From positions 180,978,388 to 181,042,387 of the forward strand of contig OY986438.1 in the NCBI GenBank assembly GCA_963920525.1: 64,000 bases of DNA, written 5' to 3'. Both the position numbers and the translations under genes were made by a program. The notes under the pieces were generated by a model, which saw only the letters and a program-made list of their open reading frames with translations, made no database searches and was not told where the DNA came from. Each line of letters opens with the position of its first letter. Within the stretch, counting starts at the first letter, position 1. Positions 36,069 through 49,069 of the stretch are shown here, piece by piece. The stretch comes from Dichetophora obliterata (Eukaryota; Arthropoda; Insecta; Diptera; Sciomyzidae).

Positions 36069-36682
36069 GTTAATACATATTAAACGTTAAAGCCAATTCA
36101 GTTACTGTAAGTTATTCTCAAGGCGTCTTATGTAAATAAAATCTCAAAATGAAAAAGAGGAAGACAAGGTAATAAATTATTTTTAAGATCGACTTTGGTC
36201 AATGAAACAGATTTTTTTTGTCACATAGGAGACGGATGTGTCTTATATCCTTTTATACGAGTAAAACTTTTAAGTGGTAAAATATTACCAATTTGTAGAA
36301 AAAGCCAATTTTTTCTTTGAATAAATAGAGTTAGCGGTAATTCTTTATTAAAATGGAAGCCTTTGGTATATATTGTACAACACAAAAAAGCTGACTTGAA
36401 TATTTAAATAGGTTGGCTAAAGCACTTCTTCTTTAAGTGTTCAAAGTTAGATGAGTGGAATTTTTCAGTGTCCCAGCAGTCACATTCATTCAAATAATAG
36501 TAACACAAAATATAGAAACTGTTTGGTTTTGGTTTTAAAGGAATATTATACAACATCCATTTATCTCTATTCTAAAATATATTGAACTGCTATATAAGTT
36601 CACTGCGGCATCGTTATAACTCATAAAATAATAAAAGAAACTAGCCATTTCAGCCTTTGGAAGGACTTTGACCCGGCTTCTA
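36069..36682. other. No recognised feature
   Basis: AT-rich sequence up to the SINE-like repeat. TGTCCCAGCAGTCACATTC at 36470 recurs imperfectly beyond that repeat at about 36990 (TGTCCCAGTAGTCACAATG), so the SINE-like copy may sit between two direct repeats of older sequence. Confidence 0.4.
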
Positions 36683-36955
36683 ATGATCAATTGTGTTGTG
36701 CGTGTTATTAAATGTTTGATCACAAATGACCGAGAACTCCGAGACTCCGAACGGCTTATGTTCTCAAGAAGCTTTACATGGCAATTTTTACTCTCTGAGG
36801 TTTGCCATTGTCTGCAGAGAGGTGACGACCGAACAGAAAAATTAATTCAATTGAAAAAACTTTCTGTCAGAGCTGGAATTGAACCCGGGCTATCGCGGTT
36901 CTTTAGCTAAGGGGCCACGCACTCTATCCACTAGGCTACGGTCACCACAACTCAT
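36683..36955 (-). mobile_element. tRNA-headed SINE-like repeat, copy 1
   Basis: On the minus strand it starts at 36955 with GTGGTGACCGTAGCCTAGTG (A box TAGCCTAGTGG) and has GGGTTCAATTCC (B box) about 55 bases on. A body of about 185 bp follows, including AGAGAGTAAAAATTGCC, AACATAAGCCGTTCGGAG and ending CACAACACAATTGATCA. The second copy at 63702-63948 matches head and body. Two copies with the same internal promoter and 3' limit are what a tRNA-derived SINE gives. No obvious target duplication or A-tail is seen, so a DNA-type element is not excluded. Confidence 0.65.
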
Positions 36956-39290
36956 AGTTGTAACTCATAGTTGATCAAATTATGGAGTTAAATGTCCCAG
37001 TAGTCACAATGGAATGCCCCAAATAGAAAATTCCCAATAATTTAATTTCTAATAGTTTTTCAGTTTTTATATTCGTAGTACCAATAGTTTGCTTGAAATT
37101 GTCTGGCGAAGTTATAGTCTTCTATCTTTTGGGTCTTTCAGGCTCCATACCCCTTAAATCAGACCAGCCAGTATATGAATTGGTAGCGCATATTTGGTTT
37201 GGGAAGCATGAAATTTACAAAAATTTAAACAAATTTTATACCACTGCGTAATTATCTAAGCAACTGCTCTGTGTCGATTAGCATAAACAGATTGAGTCTG
37301 ATTTGAAAGTTTTGAGAAATCTGGCCTTGAAATTTTTAACACCCGTATAAAGTATATGAACACGTATTTTGTTTTTCTGTCAAAACTTTGGCTAAGTTCG
37401 AGCTAGAAGCTACAGACGTTGTGTGTTTATAGTACTGTATGTATTGAGCACAACAATATCAATAACTCAGTTCTGTCTTAAGTCGACTTTAGCAATTTTT
37501 GCTTATGGATTCAGAATTATTTAAACCTCGAAGCAAAATAAGCTATATAAAAACAGATTTTTGCATGAAGTAACTATTTATTTTAAACTAAAAGGAAAAA
37601 ACTAACAAATGCTCAAATAGAAAAATTTGATCTGATTTGTAGCTTTTTTACTATAAAATTGTAGTCTTCAAACTCAGTTGAATAAAAAAACCCTTACTAC
37701 TCGACTCAGCAACAATCTTATCCATAACAAAACTGTGCAATACAGACTTTCAATTATGAATGCATGCAATAACGTGCACCATCAGTCAAACTGTCAGTCA
37801 CAAAATGTATCAACGTGACATTTTTAGTTGATTTATTTAAAAAATTAAAGCATCAAAAATTTTGTATTTTTAGGCGCAATGAAAATGAACCGAGCTGCCG
37901 AGCAACACTTGAATATCAATTGAAAACAATCAACATGCAAGAGTCGGTGCTCAACTGAGCTGGCACAAAAATTGCAAAATATTCCTTAACCCTGTTTAAG
38001 GCGATGGGAATGTATTGCCTACCAACAAAATGCATACATACATATATATATATTTTTCTCTAATATATATACTACTACTTATTCACAGCGTATTCGACAA
38101 AAAATGCTGGTAGACCAAATATTCCCTTTTGCCTAATCAAGGGTTAACGAGATCGCGCTGCAATCGTACCTATCATCGTCATCATGCAAGTATAGTAGCA
38201 ACAGTAGGCAGAAGCAGCACCAACGTGATTGCAGTTGCTAATCAGTGTCTTATGAGTGGAAAATAGTGAATGCCTCACTAGCTAGTTGTTGCTGTAATAT
38301 TGGCGATGTGCTGATGTGCAATTTAAATATCATATATGATAATGGCGCAAATATTTCGTATGCAGCGAAGCAACATTTTGATGTTGCTGCAGCTAGCTAC
38401 TTTTCTTTTTGCTCAATTTGTTAAAGATTGCAAAGGCTCAAAACATAGTTTTGGAATTTTTGTTTAATTTTTGTTTAACTTTTGTGTTGTTTTTCAGTTT
38501 TTTGTAGGCACTTATTTAAAGACGTATGTGAAAACTTGTGTGTTCCTGCCGTTCCAATAATTGGCATTCTAGAAACAACTAGTAGAAACTAGTAGAAACT
38601 TTTTGTGTGCTCTATATGGCTTTTATTTATTTAAAAACATATTTTTTGAAAGAATTTAGCTATTTTTTTTTCGTATAGCAGCTAAACGTTCATTTATTCT
38701 GAACTCGCAATCAGTTAAGCTTAAACAGATCTGCGGCTTTCGTGTACAACACGTTTGTTTGTGTGTGTGTGTGTGTTGCTTCAGTTGTTTAATTCAAATC
38801 ACATGTGTATCATTGTTTTGTTTATTAAAAGTGGGAATTTCCAAAATACCAATCAAGTGATTCCGGTTGTGATATTTTTTAAATGCGCCATTAAAATATT
38901 TATTGATTTATTATGAAGATAACGTTAATTGCGGGAGGTTTATATAAAAAGTGTTTGAAAAAGGGCAAGAGGGGGGGGGGGAGGGAGACTACAAAAGGAA
39001 CAATAATTTTCGGTAGCTGTTGTTTTGAACGTATTTCGCATATTAGATCATGTCTGTTCAACCACGAAAAAAGGCTGGATTGATTTGCACTTGAATTAAA
39101 AGCAATGAGATAGAATGAAATAAATATACGTAAGTCCATTAACGCTCATACTTCGGAAATTTTCAAGGTCTTTACAGTTTTATTTTATGATGATTTCTTA
39201 AAAGAAAAACAACTGCTTTTAATGTTTATTTTTCCGAGTTGTATTTTATCGCTCCGTATAAACGAATATTTTTTGGATTTTTTTATCGAC
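36956..39290. other. Intron with no recognised gene; GT run
   Basis: A (GT)n run lies near 38758-38775. 38160-38400 has the GC-balanced, non-repetitive look of host intron. No exon is recognised. Confidence 0.4.
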
Positions 39291-39292
39291 AA

Positions 39293-40105
39293 CCCGAGTA
39301 AAAATAAGAACTTTTTTAGCTAAGGCCAAACAAGTTTTATTTTTCTCAGCCGTATCGTACAAGGGTCGTTTGCAGGTCTTTTTGGCCAAACAAAGGTCGT
39401 ACAGTAGCCGTACGGAGGCCATTTTTTAATAATCTTAGCTGTACATCGGCCGAGCAGAGATTAATGAAAACAATCTGTTTTGCTGTTGTTGTTGTGCATA
39501 CGTTTTCTGTTGACTAAGAGCTTTCAAAACTTTTGGTGGCATACAACGGACGCTCCATACAGCAGCCATACAGCGGCCGTATTACTTTGTTTTGACCTTG
39601 TACGCCCGATGTTTGACCCAACTTTCGGCCGCTAGGCTTTTTAGATTATTTTTAGGTCATCTTCGACCTTTGTGCGGCCGTGCGACCCATGTTCGACCGC
39701 TGTTCGTCCACTTGACTAAAAAAGGTTGGTGACACACAACGGACGCTCAGCAGCCATACAGCGGCCGTAGAACTTCATTTTGGCCTTGTACCGCCGATGT
39801 TCAACCCAACTTTCAGCCGCTAGGCTTTTAAGATTATTTTTAGGTAATTTTCGACCCTTGTGCGGCCATGCGACCCATGTTCGACCGCTGTTCGTCCACT
39901 TGACTAAAAAAACTTTGGTGACATACAACGGACGCTCAGCAGCCATACAGCAGCCGTAGAGCTTAATTTTGGCCTTGTACGTCCGATGTTCGACCCAACT
40001 TTCAGCCGCTAGGCTTTTTAGATTCTTTTTAAGGTATCTTCGACCTTTGTGCGGCCGTGCGACCCATGTTCGACCGCTGATCGTCCACTTGACTAAAATT
40101 ATTTT
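39293..40105. repeat. CGGCCG-family element with three 190-bp units
   Basis: The segment begins CCCGAGTAAAAATAAGAAC. Three tandem units start at 39535, 39728 and 39917 (periods 193 and 189). Each reads CATACAACGGACGCTC, CAGCCATACAGC, TTCGACCCAACTTTC, GCCGCTAGGC, TGTGCGGCC and GACCGCTGTTCGTCCACTTGA. The 140-codon minus-strand frame here (39716-40138) is a product of the repeat period and not a gene. The vocabulary is that of the arrays at 44.7-46.9 and 50.6-52.5 kb. Confidence 0.75.
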
Positions 40106-40459
40106 GAAAATCAAATTCAAATCTTTCAAACTTTTCACACGAACTGAAAATTCGTAAGTATGTCTGTTTTGTAACTGAAATCATTTTATCGACCTGTTAA
40201 AAAGCAAACAGGAGGCCAACATAATGTTAGTTTTCCAGATATCTTAAAAGTTGGTTAAAAATCGATTTGGATTACGATTTGCATGTCTTTATGACGCCAT
40301 CAACGTTTATAACTCGTCAAAAAGATTCGTAACTCGCCATCTAACGTCAAATATGGTGTGCCTTGGTTTTAAGCTGAGCTTATCCATCAGATAAGGGAAT
40401 GTGGTGGGCCTTGGTTTAAAACTAAGCTTATGCATCACACAAGGAAAGAAAATGAATTA
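40106..40459. other. No recognised feature
   Basis: A short near-repeat (GTGCCTTGGTTTTAAGCTGAG and GGGCCTTGGTTTAAAACTAAG near 40358 and 40407) is all that stands out. Confidence 0.35.
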
Positions 40460-41212
40460 GACCTATTCGGCGAAATCTGCATTGTTACGCATTTTCTGTT
40501 ATCAATCATATAAGATGCCGACCATAAAAGATCTGTTAAAATTGGTATTTTGCCTTTCGATCTTTTATGGCACCCTGTTATCAATCTTCGAAAACAAAAA
40601 TCTATTACAACTCAGTGAACTTCTGTTATGAAACAGCTGTTTGCTGTCAATTAAATTTAATTATTAGACATGCATATAAAATGCAAGCGAACATAAACTT
40701 AGTCCAACCTAAAAAGCTGCACGAAACGCGGTAGATCGAACGGTTTGCTATTTAGGCGTAACCCCAGCAAAGTGGCCCGATGGTTTCTTCTATTTAAAAC
40801 TTGTCTTTAAAACGCAAACATTTATTAATTATATAATCTTACATTTGCCTCCTTTTATGAGCCATTCTTAATGAAATTTGTAAATAAACATCCATTTTTC
40901 AGACCGAAATGCTCACTTTTTAAAAAATTGTTATGATAAAAGACAGAAAAATGTATTTGTTATTCTGTTGCCTTTCATAACAGATTTCGTAGCAGATTTT
41001 GAGATGCAGAATACCAAATAAAAGATATTGTAAAAGATTTGTTGGCAGTTCGAAAAAACTGATATGATTTATAACAGATTTCATAAAAGATTGTCGTGCA
41101 GAATACGAATTTTGGTCTCGTAACAGATTTTTTGACAGCTCAAAAATTGGAACGGGAAATCATAACAGAGTAACAGAATTATTTTTTCATAACAGATTGT
41201 GCAGAATAGGCC
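40460..41212. mobile_element. MITE with CCTATTC ends and AACAGATT subrepeats
   Basis: The left end GACCTATTCGGCGAAATCTG is matched inverted at the right by CAGATTGTGCAGAATAGGCC. The interior repeats AACAGATT, AAAAGAT and CTGTTAT in both orientations about fifteen times. It is 750 bp with no coding capacity. The superfamily is unknown. Confidence 0.65.
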
Positions 41213-41250
41213 CAAATACTAACTAGCTAATCAATAAACAAACGCAATGT

Positions 41251-41330
41251 GCCTACGTGGCGTAATGGGTAAGAATTTCACCTGACGATCGAGAGGTAGC
41301 GAGTACAAATCTTGATAGCGGCGAGATACT
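41251..41330 (+). repeat. tRNA-like module
   Basis: GCCTACGTGGCGTAATGGGT and GAGTACAAATC give A-box-like and B-box-like strings about 40 bases apart. The first resembles the start of arginine tRNAs. It does not fold as a tRNA. It adjoins the right end of the 40460-41212 element but lies outside the inverted repeat. Confidence 0.45.
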
Positions 41331-43192
41331 TTTGCAATTGCAATTTTGTTGCTGATATAGACGTAAGCAAAAAGCAACAAAATTCTTAGAAAAACATGTC
41401 GTTAAAAACACATGTCGCTAAAAAGTATCGGTTTTTTAAATTTTCATGCAAGTAGATCAACAGAACGAGCCGAAAAAAGTTTCGCTTCAAAAACATTAAA
41501 ATTTTATTCACAAAAAAAAAACATAATTTTTTTAAAACAAAATATGTAAGTAATTTTTGTCAATTTAAATAAAAAATAAAATTTCACTTCTTAAATATTA
41601 AGATGTGGTTCATTAAAAAAAATATAAAATAAAAATGATAACATTTGTCTTCTTTACTCTTGAACTCTTATATAGAAGCTTTTTCTACTAGCTATTTGTA
41701 TTCTTATACCTTACGTTTATTTTCCATAAATAAAATTAAACATTTAATCTAGTTAAGTTATGTAAATTTTAGCTGCAAATGCTGCTCTATTACAAATATC
41801 ATGATTTTAACATTTACAGATTTTAACATTTTCTTTGCAACACTGCGCATTTCCGTATATTTTTACAACCAACTACTACAAATTTCGAATGGCATTTAAC
41901 ATAAAAAAAAATCAGTGAAAATGGTAACTAGTAAAAAATTACAAAATAGAATCTGTAGAAATCTCAGAGTAGTTATGGAGTTAATAAACGTCTAGTTGGC
42001 AAGGCAAAAGCAAAAAGTTTAACTAAAGCCAAACAACAACAAAAACAACAGCAACACAATAACCCAGATTTCTTCGACAGTTGTGGCAACAAAGAAATAA
42101 TTGCCACACGAACGAAGGTGCTTTTAAAACCAGCTACAAACAGCTCAGAAGTTATGGAAGAAGAAGATGGAGAGTAGAAGGAGAAGAAATGCATTCTGTG
42201 CTTCAACTGAGAAGAGGCTTTTAAAAAGTCATTTGAACGGCAAGATATACGATCTTTAGATATGCAGCACGCAGTTTATAGATAGATATAGTCTATAAAA
42301 TTTATTCAAAAAGGAATAGAACGAGTTGAGAAAGGTAACAGTGTGAATAGATAATCAAAAAGGGAAAGGTTATTCATCAACACATCTATACATTGAGTAG
42401 ATAAATGTAAAACTTTTGGAAATTTATTTCAAATAATCGAATAGTATTCTACGTGTATCTATATATGGGAAGAATCATCACTTGATTAAAGTAATTTAAC
42501 ATTTACGGTATTCATATTAGTGTTGAGGGTAAAAAATTTACAATTGCCAATATATCTAAACAGATTTGTTTTATAACATAAATGAACATATACAAATTTC
42601 AATATTTTTTGAGAGTTCTTTGAGGCATATAACAGGAACAATATACATTCTTCAAATTTCGTTATAGCGACCCTAATACTCGTATGGCCTTCGCAAATTC
42701 GATTTTTAAGGCATATTAGTGATTTTGCGAAACAGAAAAACTAATGCTGTCGGTCTTAAAACTACGATGAAAGCGGCAATGAGCATTATTCCTTCGATAT
42801 AAGTTAAAAGATCGATGATATGTGTTTGTAGCTGAACTGAATTTCGGATATAATAACCCAATAGTTTTTGCAAATAAAACTTTGCTAGAATTTTTTGATA
42901 GGAAATTATTTGGATTTTTAAAAAAATGTATACCCTTTATAAGGTATTTTTTTGTAAATTTTTGTTTAAACTTGTAACAAAAAAAAAAATAGTGATAATT
43001 TTTAATTTGTTAAAAAACTGCAAAATTAAAACCATCAAATAAGATGGTTAACGCTGTAGTCTTACACAATAAAAATTGGGTTCGATTCATGCCGACTCAT
43101 GGTGATTCATGGGATTGATCACTTTCCCCAACATAAAAAAATTGTTTCATTCAAACAGACAAAAAATTTGAAAATCTATAGATAACCTAATC
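41331..43192. other. AT-rich intron, no recognised gene
   Basis: A CAA/AAC-rich stretch at 42010-42060 makes a Cys-rich reading frame on the minus strand that I do not believe. Nothing else is supportable. Confidence 0.4.
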
Positions 43193-44736
43193 CGAGTAAA
43201 AAAATTTTCTTAGCTAAGGCGAAACTGTGGCTGAACAAGGCCTAATTTTAAATATTTTTCTCGGCCGTACAAGGGTCGTACAGCGGCCGTACATCGGCCG
43301 AGCAGTGATTATTCTACAATGAAAATGAGCAGCTTTTTCTTAAAGTAACTTCAAGTACAAAAAATTGTTTTGAGCCACTTTCAAGTGGCGATACTATTGT
43401 AATGTCCACAAAACTGTTAAAATATTTAATTGTTTTACTTTTTTACCTTACGTTTAATTTTATTTTGATATAAAAAGAAGATGTGAGAGATAAGGTAATT
43501 TATAAAAATTTATAAAAATATAAAAATTTGAATAATTAAAAAAAATTGTCAACAAATAAAATGTACATATATATGGGCATTTTCATAGAAAAGTCTACCG
43601 TGACCAAAAAATTAAAACTTATTCAAAACTTATTATTTTATGATATAATCTAAGAAAGTGGTTTAGTTGATTTTTGACCTCTTCTTTTATAATAAATGAT
43701 ATTCCAGGTAACCAAGAGATTGCTCTTGGTAAAAAATAAACGTTTTGTTTAAATTTTTAAATTTTATTTTAAAAAAGATTCTAAGAAGAATTTTAAGAAG
43801 TTATTAATCTAAGCAATTTACACATAAATTCATTTACCATGATGATCAAATCGTCTACATTGTTTCACAAATGTAGTTTTTCTTTTTCGTAAGTGCTTAG
43901 TAAATGTTTAGTAAACTTTATTGTTGTAGTATAAATGGAAGGCATTGGCTGAAGATATTGAAAAAATTGTTGTGGAAAGGAAAGGACAATATATTAAATT
44001 TATTTTTTAATTACTTAATTACATAATTACTTAGCTACCTTATTACTTAATTACCCATTTGAATTACAATGGAAATTTAAGTAACGTAACGCCAGATCAA
44101 AAGGCCTAATAAAAAAAAAAGCCAGAGAAGTTTTTGAAATTCGATCACTTGGAAAATAAACTAATGTTATTTCAAATCCTTTTAAAAAAAATTGTTTTCA
44201 AAAAGTCTTGCCTAATTCAGAGAGTTTTTCAAATTTTGTAATCAAAGTCAATAATCACTTCCGTTTTTTATAACGTAACGCCAGCACATATTTTTGCTTA
44301 CATCTTTAAGTCCTAAGGGTCGACTGTTGACGTTGTTTTAACTTAATATAGTGCTACTTAATTACTGCACAAATATAAAAAGCTTTTTTAAAAATTAAAT
44401 ATTTTCATTATTTTTTTTTAATATTTCTTCGTACAAATCGTGCGTAACGCCAGTTTGGAAATGCTTATATGTGTATTATAAAATAAATATCAACATACTA
44501 TCAACATCAGCATCGCTGAGTGAAGCTTACTTGTGTTGTTGCTCATATGTTTGCTGTTGAATAAGAGCTTTGAAAAACTTGGAGACATATAACGGGCGTA
44601 CAGCGGCCGTACATTTTAAATTAGGCCTTGTACGGCCGTTGTTCGACCCAACTTTCGGTCGCAAGGATTTTTTGATTACTTTTAGGCCATGTTCGATCCT
44701 TGTATGGCTGTGTTCGACCGCTAATATTTTTACTCG
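43193..44736. mobile_element. CGAGTAAAAA-ended CGGCCG-family element
   Basis: CGAGTAAAAAAATTTTCTTA at the left and ATATTTTTACTCG at the right form inverted ends. Just inside are CGGCCGTACAAGGGTCGTAC (about 43262) and, inverted, GGCCATGTTCGATCC (about 44685). The middle is AT-rich with ACGTAACGCCAG repeated at 44085, 44275 and 44442 and no transposase. This defines left and right ends for the family and lets the arrays on either side be read as multiplied ends. Confidence 0.6.
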
Positions 44737-44744
44737 AAATTTAC

Positions 44745-46860
44745 AGGAAATTACAACAATTGATTGATAAAAGACTTGTTAGTTCGATAGGAACAATTTT
44801 CAATACTAATTAAACAACATTTTATAAAATTCTCCAAAACTTTTAAGTTTTCCACAAATCTGGGTAAAGATTCGGCCTTGTACGGCTGTTGTTTGATTCA
44901 ACTTTCGGTCGCTAGGATTTTTTTGATTACTTTAAGGCCATGTTCGGCCCTTGTGCCATGTTCGACCACTAATATTTTTACTCGAAACAAAAAACAGTCA
45001 TTACAAACAAGAAATTACGACAAGTGTATTGTTCATCATAACAGCAGGATGGTACACGATTGATTGATAAAAAAATTGCTAGCTTGATAGAAAACCTTCG
45101 TCAATACTAATAAAGCAAAATTTTATAAAATTCTCCAAAACCTTTAACTCTTCCACAAATATGGGTAAAGATTCGGCCTTGTACGGCCGTTGCTTGAGTC
45201 AATTTTCGGCCGCTAGTATTTTTTGATTACTTTTAGGCCATGTTCGGCCCTTGTACGGCTATGTTCGACCGCTTATATTTTTACTCTGATAAAACAGACA
45301 TTACAAACAAGAAATTACGACAAGTGAATTGTTCATCATAATAGCAGGATAGTACACGATTGATTGATAAAAGAATTGCTAGCTCGATAGAAAGAATTCG
45401 TCAATACTAATAAACAAAATTTTATAAAATTCTCCAAAATCTTTAAGTCTTCCCCAAATATAGGTAAAAATTCGGCCTTTTACGGCCGTTGTTCGACTCA
45501 ACTTTTGGCCGCTAGGATTTTTTGATTACTTTCGGGCCATGTTCGGCCCTTGTACGGCCATGTTTGACTGCTTATATTTTTACTCTGAAAAAACAGACAT
45601 TACAAACAAGAAATTACGACAAGTAAATTGTTCATCATAACAGCAGGATGGTACACGATTGATTGATAAAAGAATTGCTAGCTCGATAGAAACACTTCGT
45701 CAATACTAATTAAATAAAATTTTATAAAATTCTCCAATACCTTTAAGTCTTCCACAAATATGGGTAAAGATTCAGCCTTGTACGGCTGTTGTTTGACTCA
45801 ACTTTCAGCCGATAGGATTTTTTGGTTACTTTTAGGCCATGTTCGGCCCTTGAACGGCCATGTTCGACCGGTAATATTTTTATTCGAAAAAAAGGGATGT
45901 ACACGATTGATTGATAAAATAATTGCTAGCTCGATAGAAAGAATTCGTCAATACTAATTAAATAAAATTTTATAAAATTCTCTAAAACCTTTAAGTCTTC
46001 CACAAATATAGGTAAAGATTTGGCCTTGTACGGCCGTTGTTCGACTCAAATTTCAGCCGATAGGATTTTTGATAACTTGTTTTTTATTACGATTGATTGA
46101 TAAAAGAATTGCTAGCTCGATAGAAAGAATTCGTGGATACTAATTAAACAAAATTTTATAAAATTCTCCAAAACCTTTAAGTCTTCCACATATATGGGTA
46201 AAGATTCTGCCTTGTACGGCCATTGTTCGACTCAACTTTCAGCCGTTAGGATTTTTTGATTACTTTTAGGCCATGTTCGGCCCTTGTACGGCCATGTTCG
46301 ACCGGTTATATTTTTATTCGAAAAAAGGGATGGTACACGATTGATTGATAAAAGAACTGCTAGCTCGATAGAAAGAATTCGTCAATACTAATTAAACAAA
46401 ATTTTATAAAATTCTAGAAAACCTTTAAGTCTTCCACAAATATGGGTAAAGATTTGGCCTTGTACGGCCGTTATTCGACTCAACTTTCAGCCGATAGGAT
46501 TTTTGATTACTTTTTTTTTATTACGATTGATTGATAAAAGAATTGCTAGCTCTATAGAAAGAATTCGTCAGCACTAATTAAACAAAATCTTATAAAATTC
46601 TCCAAAACCTTTAAGTCTTCCACAAATATGGGTAAAGATCTGCCTTGTACGTCCATTGTTGGACTCAACTTTCAGCCGCTAGGACTTTTTGATTACTTTA
46701 AGGCTATATTCGGCCCTTGTACGGCCATGTTTGACCACTAATACTTTTACTAGGAACAAAAAACAGACATTAGAAACAAGAAATTACGACAAGTGAATTG
46801 TTCATCATAACAGCAGGATGGTATACGATATATTGATAAAAGAATTGCTGGCTCGAATTA
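44745..46860. repeat. Tandem array of 300-bp units with shortened forms
   Basis: TTTTATAAAAT starts a unit at 44820, 45120, 45420, 45720, 45967, 46153, 46401 and 46589. The periods are 300, 300, 300, 247, 186, 248 and 188. Each full unit reads CCTTTAAGTCTTCCACAAAT, GGCCTTGTACGGCCGTTGTT, CAACTTTCGGCCGCTAGG, TTTGATTACTTTTAGGCC, TTGTACGGCCATGTTCGACC, ATTTTTACTC and a 100-bp linker with ACAAGAAATTACGACAAGT. Short units lack the linker or the second CGGCC half. The 247/186 alternation occurs twice, which suggests a two-unit higher-order repeat. It lies in host intron 1. Confidence 0.9.
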
Positions 46861-47226
46861 TTGTCTAACTAAATATGAACTATTGTCTCGACAAAACAAA
46901 TATATTGTTTACGCATGACTTCAATCGGTCAAATAGTTTACGTTGAAATTTAATAATGTTGATATGAAAATTATATACAGGGAAACTACTAACTTTTTAT
47001 TATATCTCCATTTCGGCGCCACCTATCTGGTCCAAATATTGCCAAAGATTATGTTTTTATTTAAGGTTTATATGGTGTGAATTCGGCTAATAAATTTGAA
47101 TTTTTAAAAAGGTTACCCCAGCGCCACCTAGGGATTGGTGTGAATATAAGGTAGATAGCGTCAGTAGTTCAGTCGTGATTGTCAGAAATACGTTTGAAAT
47201 GAATTTCAGGAATTTTCAAGAATGTC
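46861..47226. other. No gene; GGCGCCACCT phrases
   Basis: CGGCGCCACCTATCTGG (near 47014) and AGCGCCACCTAGGGATTGG (near 47120) are imperfect direct repeats; a related AGGTGGCGCTAAA occurs near 59073. They may be parts of an element. Confidence 0.4.
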
Positions 47227-48486
47227 TAAGGTGACCTTTACTTTCTAAATCCGAGATAAATCGATTTTGTTTTGAATAAGAATATTGTATAACATCACAA
47301 AAATACTCTCCTAAAACCGCTTTGTGAAATTCGGCCTTGAAAAAAGTTATACATAAATTTGTAACGGTATACGCGTATGAATAAAAAACGAGTTTTAGAG
47401 CGCCGAGTAACATGTGTCTCTAGTTTTCTTTTGTATACTCTGTACATGTGTGCCGTTCTGTACAATAAACTTTCTTTCGTTTTATAAAGTTGTAAACGCG
47501 TTTTTCTAAATATGTTTTTGGAACTTATCTATAAAAAGTCTCGAGATCTACACGATGGATTTTAAAAAAACAAAGAGCATATTATTTTGTATAAAAATTG
47601 ACGCTAAATGAACCTCTAAAAACATCCACCTTGAGTATTTTTTTGCACAGACGCAATTTTGCCAAAAAAGGTGGGAAAAATGAAAATTTTTGAAATTAAA
47701 AAACAAAAATTAAAATAATTAAAAAAGTTTTAATTTTTTTAGGTTCGGTCGGTGCCTAGGCCTCTAATGGACTAATCCCATTTTGAAATTTTACTTTATC
47801 ATTTTCAGTTTTTCTGGATGATCATGGATGACCTTAAAATCAACTTTTAGAAGCCGTCCTCTTGTGACGCCAGGAGGTACCAAAAGTGAGAAAACTGTAT
47901 TTTTTTAATATTTGATACATAAGCTTAATATGCTGTAGGAACGAAAAAAATTTCCATAAGAAATACATTGAGATTTTTGACAACGAACAGGCAGCGAAAT
48001 TTTTTCGCCAGCTAGTACGCTGTAGAAGCGAAAATCATTGCTATGTTGCCAAATTTCCATTCGTGAGTGGAGAGTTGAAATTTCAAAATTATACATTTAA
48101 TTGGCATGAAAATTTGCCATTCAACAATAAAAAATAAGCAGTAGCCATGTTTAAGTGTTGAATTTGTTATTTAACAAATTTATTGTTGCATTTATATAGT
48201 TTATTAATGTAGTTTTGCTTTTTATAGGATATAAAATTGCAGCAATAAAAATATGAATCTGTAAACCAGAACAGCAAGTGCTTTTTCTCCACACAAAAAT
48301 TTCGACTCTACACCAAAATTTCGAGTTTGTATTTGAGTTATATGCTCAAAAATTTTCGTCCTACAGCATACTAAGCCTTACTTAAAAATGTGCAAAAATG
48401 CTTTTTTGAATAAATATAATACTTTTTCACAACATTAAATTTAAAAATCTGAATTTTTTACGATTTAGAAAGTAAAGATCGCCTTA
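47227..48486. mobile_element. TAAGGNGA-ended element, non-autonomous
   Basis: TAAGGTGACC then TTTACTTTCTAAATC at the left is mirrored at the right (TAAGGCGATC, TTTACTTTCTAAATC), a 25-bp inverted repeat with 22 or so matches. A phrase GCTGTAGGAACGAAAA occurs at about 47933, 48018 and, inverted, 48365. Length is 1260 bp. No protein is recognised. It lies in intron 1, about 580 bp from exon 1. Confidence 0.6.
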
Positions 48487-49069
48487 ACTACTAAATTTAT
48501 TTGTCATTTCTGAATTCATTTTAGCTATTTATTCGACAGTTTGTAGTTTATGAAATTGATTTAATGTTTTAAATCAATTGTTCCTACCTTGCTTTTTTTT
48601 GCAAAAATTAACACAATTGTTTTTTAAAAAATAATCCCTAATAGTCTTTAAAAAACCAAAAATTTTTTGTGATTTTTCTCATAAATAAAAAAAAACAAAA
48701 CACTCTAAAAAAATTACTAAAGAATTTTCTTAATTAAAGAAAAATTTTTTTGTAATTATTATTTTTCTTAAACATTTTTTATTTGTGTAAAAATCGTAAT
48801 AAACAATATTAGGAATAATTCAAGAATAGCTACAACTCTATTTTTATAAATGTTTAGTCCTTGGACCCTTATTAATCTAGACCACTTAAGAGCGACCTCA
48901 AATTTTTAGCAGATTTGGATTTAGGAGTTCAATATCCATATAATCCAAAACAATTTTAGTTGGCGCTTTTCTTGAAATGTTCCCAAGATTATTTTAGTAA
49001 ACTTGTAATGACTAAATAATTTTTTCGAATTCAAACAAAGGATCTTATAATGTGTTAATGTTTCCTTAC
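48487..49069. other. 5' end of intron 1
   Basis: AT-rich intron sequence immediately downstream of the exon 1 donor. No repeat is recognised. Confidence 0.5.

Larger units (their letters stand above)
21741..49069 (-). other. Intron 1 of the host gene (27.3 kb)
   Basis: This interval runs between the donor at 49069-49068 (GTAAGG on the minus strand) and the acceptor at 21742-21741. It is packed with the repeats listed separately. No further exon of the gene was found inside it. Confidence 0.75.

Noticed and set aside
39716..40138. 140-codon minus-strand open frame with internal repeats
   Set aside because: The frame stays open because the 189-bp repeat unit is a multiple of three; the 'protein' merely mirrors the tandem DNA.
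44570..46320. Short ORFs in the 44-46 kb array as genes
   Set aside because: They recur with the repeat period, are interrupted at different places in each unit and have no homology.
44745..46860. CRISPR-like array
   Set aside because: Units are 186-300 bp without short direct repeats and unique spacers, in a eukaryotic intron.
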